The position numbers and the translations under genes are program-made. Positions 25,898 through 34,385 of a stretch of 64,000 nucleotides of DNA are shown here, piece by piece. Each line of letters opens with the position of its first letter. The first letter of the stretch is position 1. This stretch comes from Lachnospiraceae bacterium (lineage in GTDB: Bacteria > Bacillota > Clostridia > Lachnospirales > Lachnospiraceae), in contig JAFYZH010000038.1 of NCBI GenBank assembly GCA_017548765.1, forward strand, positions 1 to 64,000. Direction: 5' to 3'. The notes below the pieces were generated by a model. The model ran no database searches. It was not told the DNA's origin and saw nothing but the letters and a program-made list of their open reading frames with translations.

Positions 25898-26605
25898 CTA
25901 CTTCTCGATCTTATATCCGACTCCCCAAACGGTGGTGATGATCTTCGTCTGAAGTTTATCCTCCTGGAGTTTACCACGCAGACGACGGATGTGGACCATG
26001 ACGGTGTTATTTGCCTCGTAGGCCTTCTCTTTCCATACATGCTCGAAGATCTCATCCGTGGAAAATACACGTCCTGCGTTCTCGGCGAGAAGGAACAGGA
26101 TATCAAACTCGATGGGTGTGAGTTTGATCTCTTCATCGTACAATGTAACCTCACGGGTCGTCTTATCCATGACCAGACCGCGAACCTCGATCTTTGTGAC
26201 CTCATCCGCGTCGTCCTTCGTATTCTGCGGGTTCAAAAGTGTATAGCGGCGCAGCTGCGACTTCACACGGGCGGTCAATTCGAGCGGGCTGAACGGCTTC
26301 GTAACATAGTCGTCCGCTCCGTTTCCGAGACCAACGATCTTATCGATCTCCGTCGACTTCGCACTGATCATGATGATCGGGATGTTATTCGTCTCACGGA
26401 TGGTCTTACACATCTCCAAGCCGTTCATTCCGGGCATCATGATATCCAAAAGCGCCAGCTGGATGTTTTCCTTCTCGAGGATGGCGAGACCCATGCGGGC
26501 ACTCGTAGCTTTAAATACATGATAACCCTCGCTGACCAGATAGATCTCCACCAGATCCGCGATCTCCTTCTCATCATCAACAACCAGAATATTCTCTCCT
26601 GCCAT
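25898..26605 (-). CDS. OmpR/PhoB-family response regulator
   Basis: A 235-residue regulator. Receiver domain: acidic pair DDE at residues 10-12, phosphorylated Asp in LLDIMMPGMNG (about 54), Lys in YVTKPFSP. The winged-helix domain (about residues 130-232) contains TPIEFDILFLLAENAGRVFS and VMVHIRRLRGKL. Proteins of this class bind 11-bp-phased direct heptamers as head-to-tail dimers. Such heptamers lie upstream of the gene at 26724-26763. ACGGAGGAAAA precedes the ATG. First gene of the six-gene operon ending with luxS. Confidence 0.95.
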   Translation of the reverse strand: MAGENILVVDDEKEIADLVEIYLVSEGYHVFKATSARMGLAILEKENIQLALLDIMMPGMNGLEMCKTIRETNNIPIIMISAKSTEIDKIVGLGNGADDYVTKPFSPLELTARVKSQLRRYTLLNPQNTKDDADEVTKIEVRGLVMDKTTREVTLYDEEIKLTPIEFDILFLLAENAGRVFSTDEIFEHVWKEKAYEANNTVMVHIRRLRGKLQEDKLQTKIITTVWGVGYKIEK

Positions 26606-26723
26606 TGCATTTTCCTCCGTAATTTCCTTCTATCAGGATCGTACTTTCTATATCATAACATATATTAAACAGTTTTTCCTTACTCTTTTCTTACAAGTTC
26701 CGAAATGCCATTTATCGCTGAAA

Positions 26724-26763
26724 TGTTCAAAAATTGTTCAAAATTTTATCATGGTATGTTCAA
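26724..26763 (+). promoter_or_regulatory. 11-bp-phased TGTTCAA direct repeats (response-regulator box)
   Basis: TGTTCAA occurs at 26724, 26735 and 26757; a degenerate fourth heptamer falls at 26746. Spacing of 11, 11 and 11 bp is the geometry bound by OmpR/PhoB-family dimers. The block ends 10 bp before a plus-strand -10 box, where a -35 box would be, and sits about 120 bp upstream of the response-regulator gene. Confidence 0.65.
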
Positions 26764-26773
26764 TAATACCCTT

Positions 26774-26779
26774 TATACT
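26774..26779 (+). promoter_or_regulatory. Plus-strand -10 box TATACT without a -35 box
   Basis: TATACT with no recognisable -35 hexamer at 16-18 bp. The phased heptamers occupy that position, the layout of PhoB-type activated promoters. Start of transcription would fall near 26786. Confidence 0.55.
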
Positions 26780-26912
26780 AAAGGCATAAGATAAATCAAG
26801 TAAGCGATTATATCGAATTACTTTTTGATTTTTTCATAATAGGCCGGTGGCTAACACCTGCCGGCCCTCCTCCTTTTATAGATATAAACATAATCCATTA
26901 CTGCAAATCTGA

Positions 26913-26938
26913 AGCGGGTGCGAAGGCACCCGCTTTTG
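26913..26938 (+). terminator. Plus-strand terminator 1
   Basis: A 9-bp GC-rich stem with GAAG tetraloop followed by TTTGTTG on the plus strand; the minus strand has no U-run. Confidence 0.7.
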
Positions 26939-26953
26939 TTGTGCGGTTCTTAA

Positions 26954-26993
26954 GGTCACAAACCGTGTGCGAGCACACGGTTTGTGACCTTTT
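26954..26993 (+). terminator. Plus-strand terminator 2, long perfect stem
   Basis: GGTCACAAACCGTGTGC and its complement around a 2-4-nt turn, then TTTT on the plus strand. It may also slow minus-strand transcripts leaving ppk1. Confidence 0.7.
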
Positions 26994-27004
26994 CGAACCT
27001 TGTA

Positions 27005-29173
27005 TCATACCCCACTCTTGGGCTTAAACGTATGGGAAGCGGTTCCCTCTTCTTCTTTTTTGATCTCTTTTTCTTTCTGCGTAGCTTCCTTGCAGAAATA
27101 TTCCTGTGCGATCACTTTTGTCTTTCCGCGTGCAGTTACGCGTTCATAACTGCCGTCCGGCAGCATTCTCCGCGCCTTTCCGTTATCCGAAAGCAGGACG
27201 TCCATCACGGACAATGTCCGCTTTTTAAGTTTCTCATCCTCCACGGGGAACAGGATCTCCACGCGACGATCCAGGTTACGAGGCATCCAGTCGGCGCTCG
27301 ACATATAAACCTCTTCCGAATTATCGTTGTAGAAGCAGAATATGCGGCTGTGCTCGAGGAAATTACCCACGATGGAAATGACCTCGATATTCTCGGACAG
27401 ACCGGGAACTCCCGCCTTCAGACAGCAGATACCGCGAACGACCAGTCTGATCTCCACGCCTGCGGAGCTGGCCTCATAGAGCGCATCGATGATCTCCTGG
27501 TCACATAGGGAGTTCATCTTTGCGAGGATGCGTGCCTTGCGGCCTTCCAGCGCATGATTCGTCTCACGGCGGATCAGATACAGGAAGCGCTCGCGCATCC
27601 AGTGCGGCGCCAGCACGAGCTTATTCCAAGTCATCGGCTCCGAATATCCGCTCAGCATGTTAAAGACCGCTGTCGCATCCTCACCGATCGCATAGTTACA
27701 TGTAAACAGCCCCATGTCCGTGTACAGTTTTGCAGTCTGGTCGTTGTAATTACCGGTGCCCAGATGGACATAACGGACGATACCTTCCTCCTCGCGGCGC
27801 ACAACGAGCGTGATCTTACTGTGCGTCTTCAGGCCGACCAGGCCATAGATAACATGACAGCCCGCATGCTCCAGCATACGTGCCCAGTTGATATTATTTT
27901 CCTCGTCGAAACGGGCCTTTAATTCCACCAAAACGGAGACCTGCTTACCGTTGTCGGCAGCGCGGGCCAATGCAGCGATGATGGGCGAGTTTCCGCTGAC
28001 GCGGTATAAGGTCTGCTTGATCGCCAGAACGTCCGGATCCTCAGATGCCTTACGTACGAACTCTACGACCGGATCGAAGGTCTCGTACGGATGATGCATC
28101 AGGATGTCGCCCTTCTTGATATTCTCGAAGATATCCAGTTTCGGATCGATCATCGGGGATTTTTTCGGAACGAAAGGCTTATTCCGCAGGTGGTCGAATC
28201 CGGCGAGGGAACTGAGTTTCATCAGGAACGTCAGATCCAGCGGACCAGAGAGCGCGTATACCCATTCGGACTTCAGGGACAGTTGCTTCTGCAACGTCTT
28301 TAGGAGCCGCTTATCCATGCCGCTCTGCACTTCCAGGCGGATGGCGCGTCCCCATTTACGTTTTTTGATCTGTCGGGCGATCTCCTCCAGGAGGTCCTCC
28401 GCCTCTTCTTCCTCCAGATCCAGATCCGCGTTACGCGTGATGCGGTAAGGATATGCGCAGACTACGTCGTAGTTCAGGAACAGTTTGTCGATGTTCTGCT
28501 CAATGATCTCCTCCAGCAGCACAAAACGCGCTGTTTTCTCGGAAGACAGCGGGATCAGACGCGGCAGACCGGACGGCACCTGCACGGTCGCAAACTCCAG
28601 CTCGGCTTCCGTCTCCACCGCTTCTTTATTCTTTTTCTTATTCTTCGTTTTTATAAGCGTAGGCACGCCGACCTTCGGTGAAAGAAGCGCCGCGATATTC
28701 AGGCTCTTATTTCGGATCAGCGGGAAAGGGCGCGATGAATCCACGGCCATCGGCGTAAGTACCGGATAGATCTCCTCGGCAAAAAAACGCTCGGTATACT
28801 GCTTCTCCTCTGCCGTCAGATCCTCATATTGCGTGATCAGTTCGATCTTTTCTTTTTCCAGTGCAGGCATCAGTCCGCGGTTGAAGGTCTGGTATTGACC
28901 GTTCATGAACGTATGCGTCGCCTGCCCGATCAGTTCGAGCTGCTTGCCGACTTTGTAGCCTGCGATGTCCGGCTTATCATATCCCACTTCGCGCATATCG
29001 GTCAATGAACCGACGCGTACCATAAAGAACTCATCCAGGTTGGACGCTGTGATGCTTAAGAATTTCAGGCGCTCCAAAAGCGGCAGGCTTTTGTCTCTGG
29101 CCTCGCCGAGTATGCGGTCATTAAATTCCAACCAGCTCAGTTCACGATTGATATATTTACTTTCCGTAACCAT
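27005..29173 (-). CDS. ppk1: Polyphosphate kinase 1
   Basis: A 722-residue enzyme that reversibly polymerises the gamma-phosphate of ATP into polyphosphate. The N domain begins YINRELSWLEFNDRILGEA and LSITASNLDEFFMVRVG. The autophosphorylated His is in GLKTHSKI, and the second phospholipase-D-like His block is EHSRIFCFYNDN with MSSADWMPRNLDRR. Compared with the usual 690 residues there is a small Lys-rich insertion near residue 165 (TKNKKKNKEAVE). Its C-terminal 25 residues are charged. It follows ppx by 45 bp, so the polyphosphate-making and probable degrading enzymes are co-transcribed. AGGAAGG precedes the ATG. Confidence 0.97.
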   Translation of the reverse strand: MVTESKYINRELSWLEFNDRILGEARDKSLPLLERLKFLSITASNLDEFFMVRVGSLTDMREVGYDKPDIAGYKVGKQLELIGQATHTFMNGQYQTFNRGLMPALEKEKIELITQYEDLTAEEKQYTERFFAEEIYPVLTPMAVDSSRPFPLIRNKSLNIAALLSPKVGVPTLIKTKNKKKNKEAVETEAELEFATVQVPSGLPRLIPLSSEKTARFVLLEEIIEQNIDKLFLNYDVVCAYPYRITRNADLDLEEEEAEDLLEEIARQIKKRKWGRAIRLEVQSGMDKRLLKTLQKQLSLKSEWVYALSGPLDLTFLMKLSSLAGFDHLRNKPFVPKKSPMIDPKLDIFENIKKGDILMHHPYETFDPVVEFVRKASEDPDVLAIKQTLYRVSGNSPIIAALARAADNGKQVSVLVELKARFDEENNINWARMLEHAGCHVIYGLVGLKTHSKITLVVRREEEGIVRYVHLGTGNYNDQTAKLYTDMGLFTCNYAIGEDATAVFNMLSGYSEPMTWNKLVLAPHWMRERFLYLIRRETNHALEGRKARILAKMNSLCDQEIIDALYEASSAGVEIRLVVRGICCLKAGVPGLSENIEVISIVGNFLEHSRIFCFYNDNSEEVYMSSADWMPRNLDRRVEILFPVEDEKLKKRTLSVMDVLLSDNGKARRMLPDGSYERVTARGKTKVIAQEYFCKEATQKEKEIKKEEEGTASHTFKPKSGV

Positions 29174-29218
29174 AAAATACCTTCCTAATTCGTTTGCAAA
29201 ACGGATCTACGCGATCCT

Positions 29219-30760
29219 CTATCCCAGTTTCCTCTTCTGTTTCAATACCGGCACGATGCCGAAGACTTGCGCGAAGAAATCCGCCTTACGCGCCAGCATT
29301 CCCCTCTCGAGCGCGATGTCCGCCTTACTGTCGACCAGGATCTGCAACTGCTCATCTTTGAGGGCAATGCGGATATCCTTGATCTTCTGGCGGTGGCTAC
29401 GATCCAATGCATTGGCAAGGCGCAGGATCGCGGTCAGTTTGATGACGGTGCGATAGCTCTCTGCCGTAAGAACATCTTCGGGCTTCTCGTCGAACGGGAG
29501 CGCGATGGTGTTGAAGCGGATCACATTGGCCAGGATGGCCTGCTCCTGCTGCGAAAGGCCCAGGATCTCCGTCGACTTCACGATGCAATAGGAACACTCG
29601 CCCGGGAGCGAGATATTGATGAACTTACCGCAATCATGCAGGATCGCCGCCATCTGCAGCAGCAGGCGGCTTCGCTTTCCGAGGCCGTGCTGTTTCTTCA
29701 TATTGTCGAACAGAAGGGCCGCGATGTCCGAAAGCGTCTCGGAATGCTCGGCATTACCGAGATAGCGGTTGCGGATGCGGCGCGCCGCCTCCAGGGACTC
29801 CTGCGCGAAATCATTCACCGATGCCGCGGGAAGCAGTTTCTGCTTATTCGCATACTCAGTCGCCATACCGTCGCTCAGATTCACGCCCGGCAGATAGATC
29901 TCCGTCGCGTCCGTATGCATCAGGAAGCGATAATAGATCATGGCTACCGGAAGGATCAGTTTTGCATATTCCTCCGGGATACCGTAGTTCGTGGCCATGT
30001 CATTCGCACTGGTCTTCCGTACCTCCATATAGGTGCGGATAAAGTCTTCCGAACGGATGACCTGTGCCTTCGGCATATGCATGACCTTCGCGACGAACAA
30101 CTGGATGCAGTCGCCGATCGCGAGGATCCTCTTCAGGTCCTTACTATCGCTGCCATAACGGCGGAAGGTGTCCATTTCATTGTCCGCAAGCTCCTCTGCG
30201 AGGCGGTAAACATCTCCGGTGTAGGAAAACTCATCCAGTGTGGACTGCATACGCAGGGCGCCCAGGCCCAGGTTCTGCGTGGAGATCAGCAGGCCTTTTT
30301 CGTACATCGAGATCTGGGTGCTTCCATAGCCGACGTCCACGATAGCGCACGGTTCCCCGACGACTTCTTTGAAAGACGGCATCCACAGCGGGATGGCATT
30401 ATAGGTCAGATAGCGCTGCTCGGCGTTCGAGAGCACGGTCACCTCAAGTCCGGTGCGTACCTTTATCTGGTCCAGGACGATGACGCGGTTTTTCGCCTCA
30501 CGCAACGCACTCGTCGCGTAGGCGCGGTACGCCTCAACATGGTAGCCCTGCATGATCTCGTTGAAGCCCGACAACGTCGCGCACAACTCATCCAGCATCT
30601 CTTTGCTGATCACGCCGTCGCGATAGGTATCGTTTCCGAGACCGATCACGTGACGCACATGGTCAATGCAGGCGATCCTGCCCTTCATATTCATTTCGTA
30701 GATAGATAGTTCGAGTTCAAATGAACCGACATCGACAGCAGCGAACAGTTTTACGGCCAT
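29219..30760 (-). CDS. ppx: Ppx/GppA phosphatase with HD domain
   Basis: A 513-residue protein. The N-terminal ASKHA-fold Ppx/GppA part carries AAVDVGSFELELSIYE (phosphate loop 1), AYATSALREAKN (family motif) and VDVGYGSTQISMYE, where the second loop has GYGS instead of the usual GGGS. The C-terminal half (about 315-480) is an HD-type domain with LHDCGKFIN. Known members hydrolyse polyphosphate or pppGpp; linkage to ppk1 favours polyphosphate. The altered loop leaves catalytic efficiency open. AAGGAGG precedes the ATG. Confidence 0.88.
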   Translation of the reverse strand: MAVKLFAAVDVGSFELELSIYEMNMKGRIACIDHVRHVIGLGNDTYRDGVISKEMLDELCATLSGFNEIMQGYHVEAYRAYATSALREAKNRVIVLDQIKVRTGLEVTVLSNAEQRYLTYNAIPLWMPSFKEVVGEPCAIVDVGYGSTQISMYEKGLLISTQNLGLGALRMQSTLDEFSYTGDVYRLAEELADNEMDTFRRYGSDSKDLKRILAIGDCIQLFVAKVMHMPKAQVIRSEDFIRTYMEVRKTSANDMATNYGIPEEYAKLILPVAMIYYRFLMHTDATEIYLPGVNLSDGMATEYANKQKLLPAASVNDFAQESLEAARRIRNRYLGNAEHSETLSDIAALLFDNMKKQHGLGKRSRLLLQMAAILHDCGKFINISLPGECSYCIVKSTEILGLSQQEQAILANVIRFNTIALPFDEKPEDVLTAESYRTVIKLTAILRLANALDRSHRQKIKDIRIALKDEQLQILVDSKADIALERGMLARKADFFAQVFGIVPVLKQKRKLG

Positions 30761-30803
30761 AGGCGTCCTCCTTTCGGCTTCTGCTGGTCCTATATAGTAT
30801 GAT

Positions 30804-32132
30804 TTACAGTTTCCGGTTACTCAGATCAGCGATGAACTGGGATGCCAGACGTCCGGACATCATGCCGTGGCGCAGTTCCCAACGATGGGCCTGTGCCAGC
30901 AACTCGTCCTTCGGAATGGTGAGCTTCGCGCGGCGGGCCAGTGTCTCCACCATCTCCTCGAAATCCGCGCGGTTCGGGCTTCCGTAGTAGATCGTCACGC
31001 CGAAACGAGCAGCAAGGGACAGTTTCTCCTGGATACCGTCGCCGCCGTGCAGATCATCGGCACGTTTTTCTTCATTGTCCAAAACGGACTCTTTGATGAG
31101 GTGGCGACGGTTCGATGTCGCGTAGATGCAGACATTCTCCGGCTTCTCCTCTAGGCCGCCTTCGATGACTGCCTTCAGATATTTGTATTCGATCTCATAT
31201 TCTTCAAACGATAAGTCATCCATGTAGATGACGAACCGGTAATTCCGTCCCTTCAGGGATTTGATGATGTCCGGCAAATGCTGGAACTGATGCTTATAGA
31301 CTTCGATCATGCGAAGACCGCTCGGATAATACTTGTTCATGCAGGCCTTGATGCTGGAACTCTTTCCGGTACCGCTGTCGCCGAACAAAAGCACGTTATT
31401 GCAAGAACGTCCCGAAAGGAAGCTCTCCGTGTTGTCGCAAAGCATCTTCACCTGGTCTTTGTAACCAACGAGGTCGTCGAACGTGAATGTACTGCAGTGT
31501 GTCATCTGCTCCAGAACGACCGTCGTATTGCCGCCGGAAACGACCTTCTCCGACATGCGGAATGCCTTATACAGGCCCAGTTTTCCGACACCGATGTTGC
31601 GGTAAAAACGCTCAAGATATCCGCAGAACGCATCCAGGTCTCCCTCCAGCGCCGCGTGTCCGAGCTGACGCGCCAGAACGTTCACATCGTGGACCGTCTC
31701 CAGCGGATAACGGACGCGGCCGCCCGTCATGCAGTTGTAATCGCGGAAAATGTCCTTCTTCACCTCATCTTCGATCGAGCGGGTGAAATCGCAGGCGAAC
31801 ATGTCCATGAAGTGCTTCAGGTCCTGGTGCGCCAAACGTACCAGGTGTGCATCCATGGGCTTATCCTCGCTTCGCCGCTCAAGCGCCAGGGCGTATGCAT
31901 TTTCCGAGTTCACGAGTGCATAGGTCAGGTAGATATGCGCGAGATTTCCGGACAGTCCGTAACGCTCTGCGATGTCGGCGATCAGTTTTCCTTCCAGACG
32001 GGAAAATGTCTGCTCGTAGATCGCAAGTGTCGCGGGGTCATTTGCCTCGTGCATGGAAAAAAGTTCACAAAGCCCGTCGTACAAGTCGGACTTCTGCAGA
32101 TTTCTGTATAAAATCGGTTCGTAATCGATCAT
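30804..32132 (-). CDS. DUF815-type AAA+ ATPase
   Basis: A 442-residue ATP-binding protein. Walker A is LLFGDSGTGKSS (about residue 252); Walker B is VIYMDDLSFEE; sensor region is CIYATSNRRHLIKES. These together are the DUF815 (predicted AAA+) signature. The N-terminal 200 residues are helical, and the nucleotide-binding part occupies the C-terminal half. Cellular role is unknown; it is a single cytoplasmic ATPase without a partner gene I can identify. Located 4 bp before folBK's stop and 43 bp ahead of ppx in a long same-strand run. Confidence 0.85.
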   Translation of the reverse strand: MIDYEPILYRNLQKSDLYDGLCELFSMHEANDPATLAIYEQTFSRLEGKLIADIAERYGLSGNLAHIYLTYALVNSENAYALALERRSEDKPMDAHLVRLAHQDLKHFMDMFACDFTRSIEDEVKKDIFRDYNCMTGGRVRYPLETVHDVNVLARQLGHAALEGDLDAFCGYLERFYRNIGVGKLGLYKAFRMSEKVVSGGNTTVVLEQMTHCSTFTFDDLVGYKDQVKMLCDNTESFLSGRSCNNVLLFGDSGTGKSSSIKACMNKYYPSGLRMIEVYKHQFQHLPDIIKSLKGRNYRFVIYMDDLSFEEYEIEYKYLKAVIEGGLEEKPENVCIYATSNRRHLIKESVLDNEEKRADDLHGGDGIQEKLSLAARFGVTIYYGSPNRADFEEMVETLARRAKLTIPKDELLAQAHRWELRHGMMSGRLASQFIADLSNRKL

Positions 32133-32135
32133 CGG

Positions 32136-32981
32136 TCATCCTCTTTTCTCATTCAATCGTTCCAAAAGCTGCTCCATGTTCAGATGCAGCACGGGGTGAC
32201 AAGCCCCGGGCGCGATCATCGTCATAGGCTGCAGCACAAAAGCACGCTCGGTCATCCGCGGGTGCGGGATCGAAAGATCCGGCGTCGCGATCACCTCATC
32301 GTCGTAAAGCAAAATGTCGACGTCCAGCGTGCGCGGTCCCCAGTGGATCTGCCGCGTGCGGTTCTGCGACTGCTCAGCATCCCTGCAAGCCTTAAGCAGC
32401 ATCTGCGGCGACAGCGTCGTCTGAATCTCGACCGCAGCGTTTAAGAAATCCGGCTGGTCAGTGTAGCCCCAGGCCGATGTATTGATATACTCGGAGACCT
32501 TCTTAACGCGGATCTCCGGATCTTCCTTTAATCGGTCAATGCCTGCATCCAGCATGGCCTTTCGGTCTCCCAGGTTCGAGCCCAGCGACAGATACGCCGT
32601 GTGGCGGGAACGTGTTACGCTCACGCCCAGAGACTGGAACGAAAAGCGGACCGGTGCTCCCGGCTTCGCCAATGTGACCGTGACAGCCTCCATGTGCGGA
32701 TACTCCGCCAGAAGATAGACCGCCAGCCGATGCGCCGCCGTTTCCAGCAGACCATACGTGTTCTCCTGCAGAAAAGCGACCGCCTTCTGCGTAGCCTCTC
32801 CGTAATGGATGGTCTTCTTCAGGTCGTCCTTTTCCGCTGCCTCCGACATCGGGATGAACAGTTTTAAGGACAGCAAAAATGTCTGTCCGAGGCTCTTCTC
32901 CTCGGCAAACACTCCGTGATTCGCGTAAAACGGAACCTCATTGATAAAGATTTGATCCATCGTAGATAAATCCATGAACAT
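32136..32981 (-). CDS. folBK: Bifunctional dihydroneopterin aldolase / HPPK
   Basis: A 281-residue fusion of two successive folate enzymes. FolB: residues about 8-120 (DQIFINEVPFYANHGVFAEEK, with the catalytic Lys in TLAKPGAPVRF). FolK: residues about 128-281 (AYLSLGSNLGDRKAMLDAGI, then RTLDVDILLYDDEVI and IPHPRMTERAFVL). The product binds and pyrophosphorylates 6-hydroxymethyl-dihydropterin. The ATG overlaps the folP stop (TAATG); an in-frame ATG 6 bases later has better ribosome-site spacing. The fusion is frequent in Clostridia. Confidence 0.95.
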   Translation of the reverse strand: MFMDLSTMDQIFINEVPFYANHGVFAEEKSLGQTFLLSLKLFIPMSEAAEKDDLKKTIHYGEATQKAVAFLQENTYGLLETAAHRLAVYLLAEYPHMEAVTVTLAKPGAPVRFSFQSLGVSVTRSRHTAYLSLGSNLGDRKAMLDAGIDRLKEDPEIRVKKVSEYINTSAWGYTDQPDFLNAAVEIQTTLSPQMLLKACRDAEQSQNRTRQIHWGPRTLDVDILLYDDEVIATPDLSIPHPRMTERAFVLQPMTMIAPGACHPVLHLNMEQLLERLNEKRG

Positions 32982-33793
32982 TACCCCTTCACGTCGCGGA
33001 TCGCTTCCGCCATCGCGACCGTACGTTTGTTTTCTTTCACATCGTGTACGCGGACGATGCCGTACCGCGCCATAACGGCCAGCGTCGTCGTCACCAGCGT
33101 GCCCTCCAGACGGTCATCCGCCGGCAGGTTAAGCGTATTTCCGATCACGGACTTACGTGAACATCCCAGAAGAAGCGGCAGCCCGAATCTGTGAAATGCA
33201 TCCAGATTCTTAAGCAGCACCAGATTCCCTTCGGTATTCTTCGCAAACCCGATGCCCGGGTCCAGGATGATCTTTCCGCGGTCAATGCCTGCTTCATCCG
33301 CGATCCGAAGACTCTCGGTGAGATCCGCGATCACGCCGTCCACGACATTTTCCGTGATCAACTGTGTATTGTTATGCATGAGGCAATAGCAAACGCCCGA
33401 TTCTGCGACGGTCCGTGCCATCGCGGGATCATCACGAAGCCCCCAGATATCATTGATCAGGTCCGCACCCACGCAGACCGCCGCGCGAGCGACCTTCGAC
33501 CGATAGGTATCTACCGAGATCGGCACGTCATAGCGTTTCTTCACCTCGGAGATCACCGGTACCACCCTGCGGATCTCTTCATCCTCTGTCACGAATTCAT
33601 GACCGGGACGCGTCGACATCCCGCCGATATCGAGGATATCCATCCCCTCGGAGAGCATACGCTCTACCTGGATCAAGGCGCTGTCCAGCGTCGTATATCT
33701 GCCTCCGTCGGAAAATGAATCCGGCGTGACATTTAAGATCCCCATCACATAAGTGTGGGCGTCAAAATCAAATTCTTTGTTTCCGATCTTCAT
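32981..33793 (-). CDS. folP: Dihydropteroate synthase
   Basis: A 270-residue TIM-barrel enzyme that joins p-aminobenzoate to dihydropterin pyrophosphate; the sulfonamide target. Signatures: MGILNVTPDSFSDGG (residues about 17-31) and DIGGMSTRPGHEFV. The pterin-binding KIILDPGIGFAK and final RVHDVKENK are intact. It is 10 bp after folE and overlaps folBK by one base, so the three form a tightly coupled block. Confidence 0.96.
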   Translation of the reverse strand: MKIGNKEFDFDAHTYVMGILNVTPDSFSDGGRYTTLDSALIQVERMLSEGMDILDIGGMSTRPGHEFVTEDEEIRRVVPVISEVKKRYDVPISVDTYRSKVARAAVCVGADLINDIWGLRDDPAMARTVAESGVCYCLMHNNTQLITENVVDGVIADLTESLRIADEAGIDRGKIILDPGIGFAKNTEGNLVLLKNLDAFHRFGLPLLLGCSRKSVIGNTLNLPADDRLEGTLVTTTLAVMARYGIVRVHDVKENKRTVAMAEAIRDVKG

Positions 33794-33803
33794 GTTTCTT
33801 CCT

Positions 33804-34358
33804 CTATCCGCGGATCATCGAAAGTACACGGGCGGTGAGATTTTCATCGTCCGCGAACGTACCGCGGCGCACATAGGTCTCTGTCTTGCTGCCCGGTTTC
33901 TTCACGCCGCGCATGGTCATGCACATATGCTCCGCTTCGATAACGACCATAACCCCCTTCGCGCCCAGATCCTTCATGATCGCGTCGGCGATCTGGCTGG
34001 TCATACGCTCCTGCAACTGCAGGCGCTTCGCAAATACTTCCACGGTGCGCGCGAGCTTCGAAAGTCCGGCAACCTTCTCCCCGGGAATATACGCGATATG
34101 CGCCTTCCCGTAGAAAGGAACCATATGATGCTCGCACATCGAGTAAAACGGGATATCCTTCTCCAGGATGAGGTCGGTGTTGCAACCCGAGAACTGTTTG
34201 GACAGGTGCTTGGAAGCATCCTCTGCATACCCTGCGAAAATCTCCTCATACATGCGGGCGACACGCGCCGGGGTTTCCACGAGTCCCTCGCGGTCCGGAT
34301 CCTCTCCCATGCCCTCCAGGATCATGCGTACACCTTTTTCTATCTTCTTCTTATCCAT
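33804..34358 (-). CDS. folE: GTP cyclohydrolase I
   Basis: A 184-residue homodecameric zinc enzyme making dihydroneopterin triphosphate, the first step of folate synthesis. Zinc ligands: MCEHHMVPF (Cys and His) and the Cys of [35 protein letters not shown] is the family core. AAGGAG precedes the ATG. The 27 bp between folC and folE are too short for the tetrahydrofolate riboswitch sometimes found before folE. Confidence 0.96.
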   Translation of the reverse strand: MDKKKIEKGVRMILEGMGEDPDREGLVETPARVARMYEEIFAGYAEDASKHLSKQFSGCNTDLILEKDIPFYSMCEHHMVPFYGKAHIAYIPGEKVAGLSKLARTVEVFAKRLQLQERMTSQIADAIMKDLGAKGVMVVIEAEHMCMTMRGVKKPGSKTETYVRRGTFADDENLTARVLSMIRG

Positions 34359-34385
34359 TTTTAACTCCTTAATTCTAAGTCGTAT

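Larger units (their letters stand above)
26786..26993 (+). ncRNA. Candidate structured small RNA
   Basis: Plus-strand stretch with no ATG-initiated gene. It contains four stems in series: AAGTAA-CGAT/ATCG-TTACTT (26798-26823, followed by a T-rich run), GGCCGG/CCGGCC (26842-26866), AGCGGGTGC-GAAG-GCACCCGCT (26913-26934, followed by TTTGTTG), and a perfect 16-17-bp stem at 26954-26989 followed by TTTT. The U-runs of the last two face the plus strand although no plus-strand gene is nearby. Sequence class not recognised. The span is about 110-210 nt depending on which terminator is used. Confidence 0.5.

Noticed and set aside
29219..30760. Separate HD-domain gene behind ppx
   Set aside because: One continuous frame with no internal start; the HD part is the usual C-terminal domain of the longer Ppx type.
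34359..34385. Tetrahydrofolate riboswitch ahead of folE
   Set aside because: Only 27 bp separate the genes; nothing fits.
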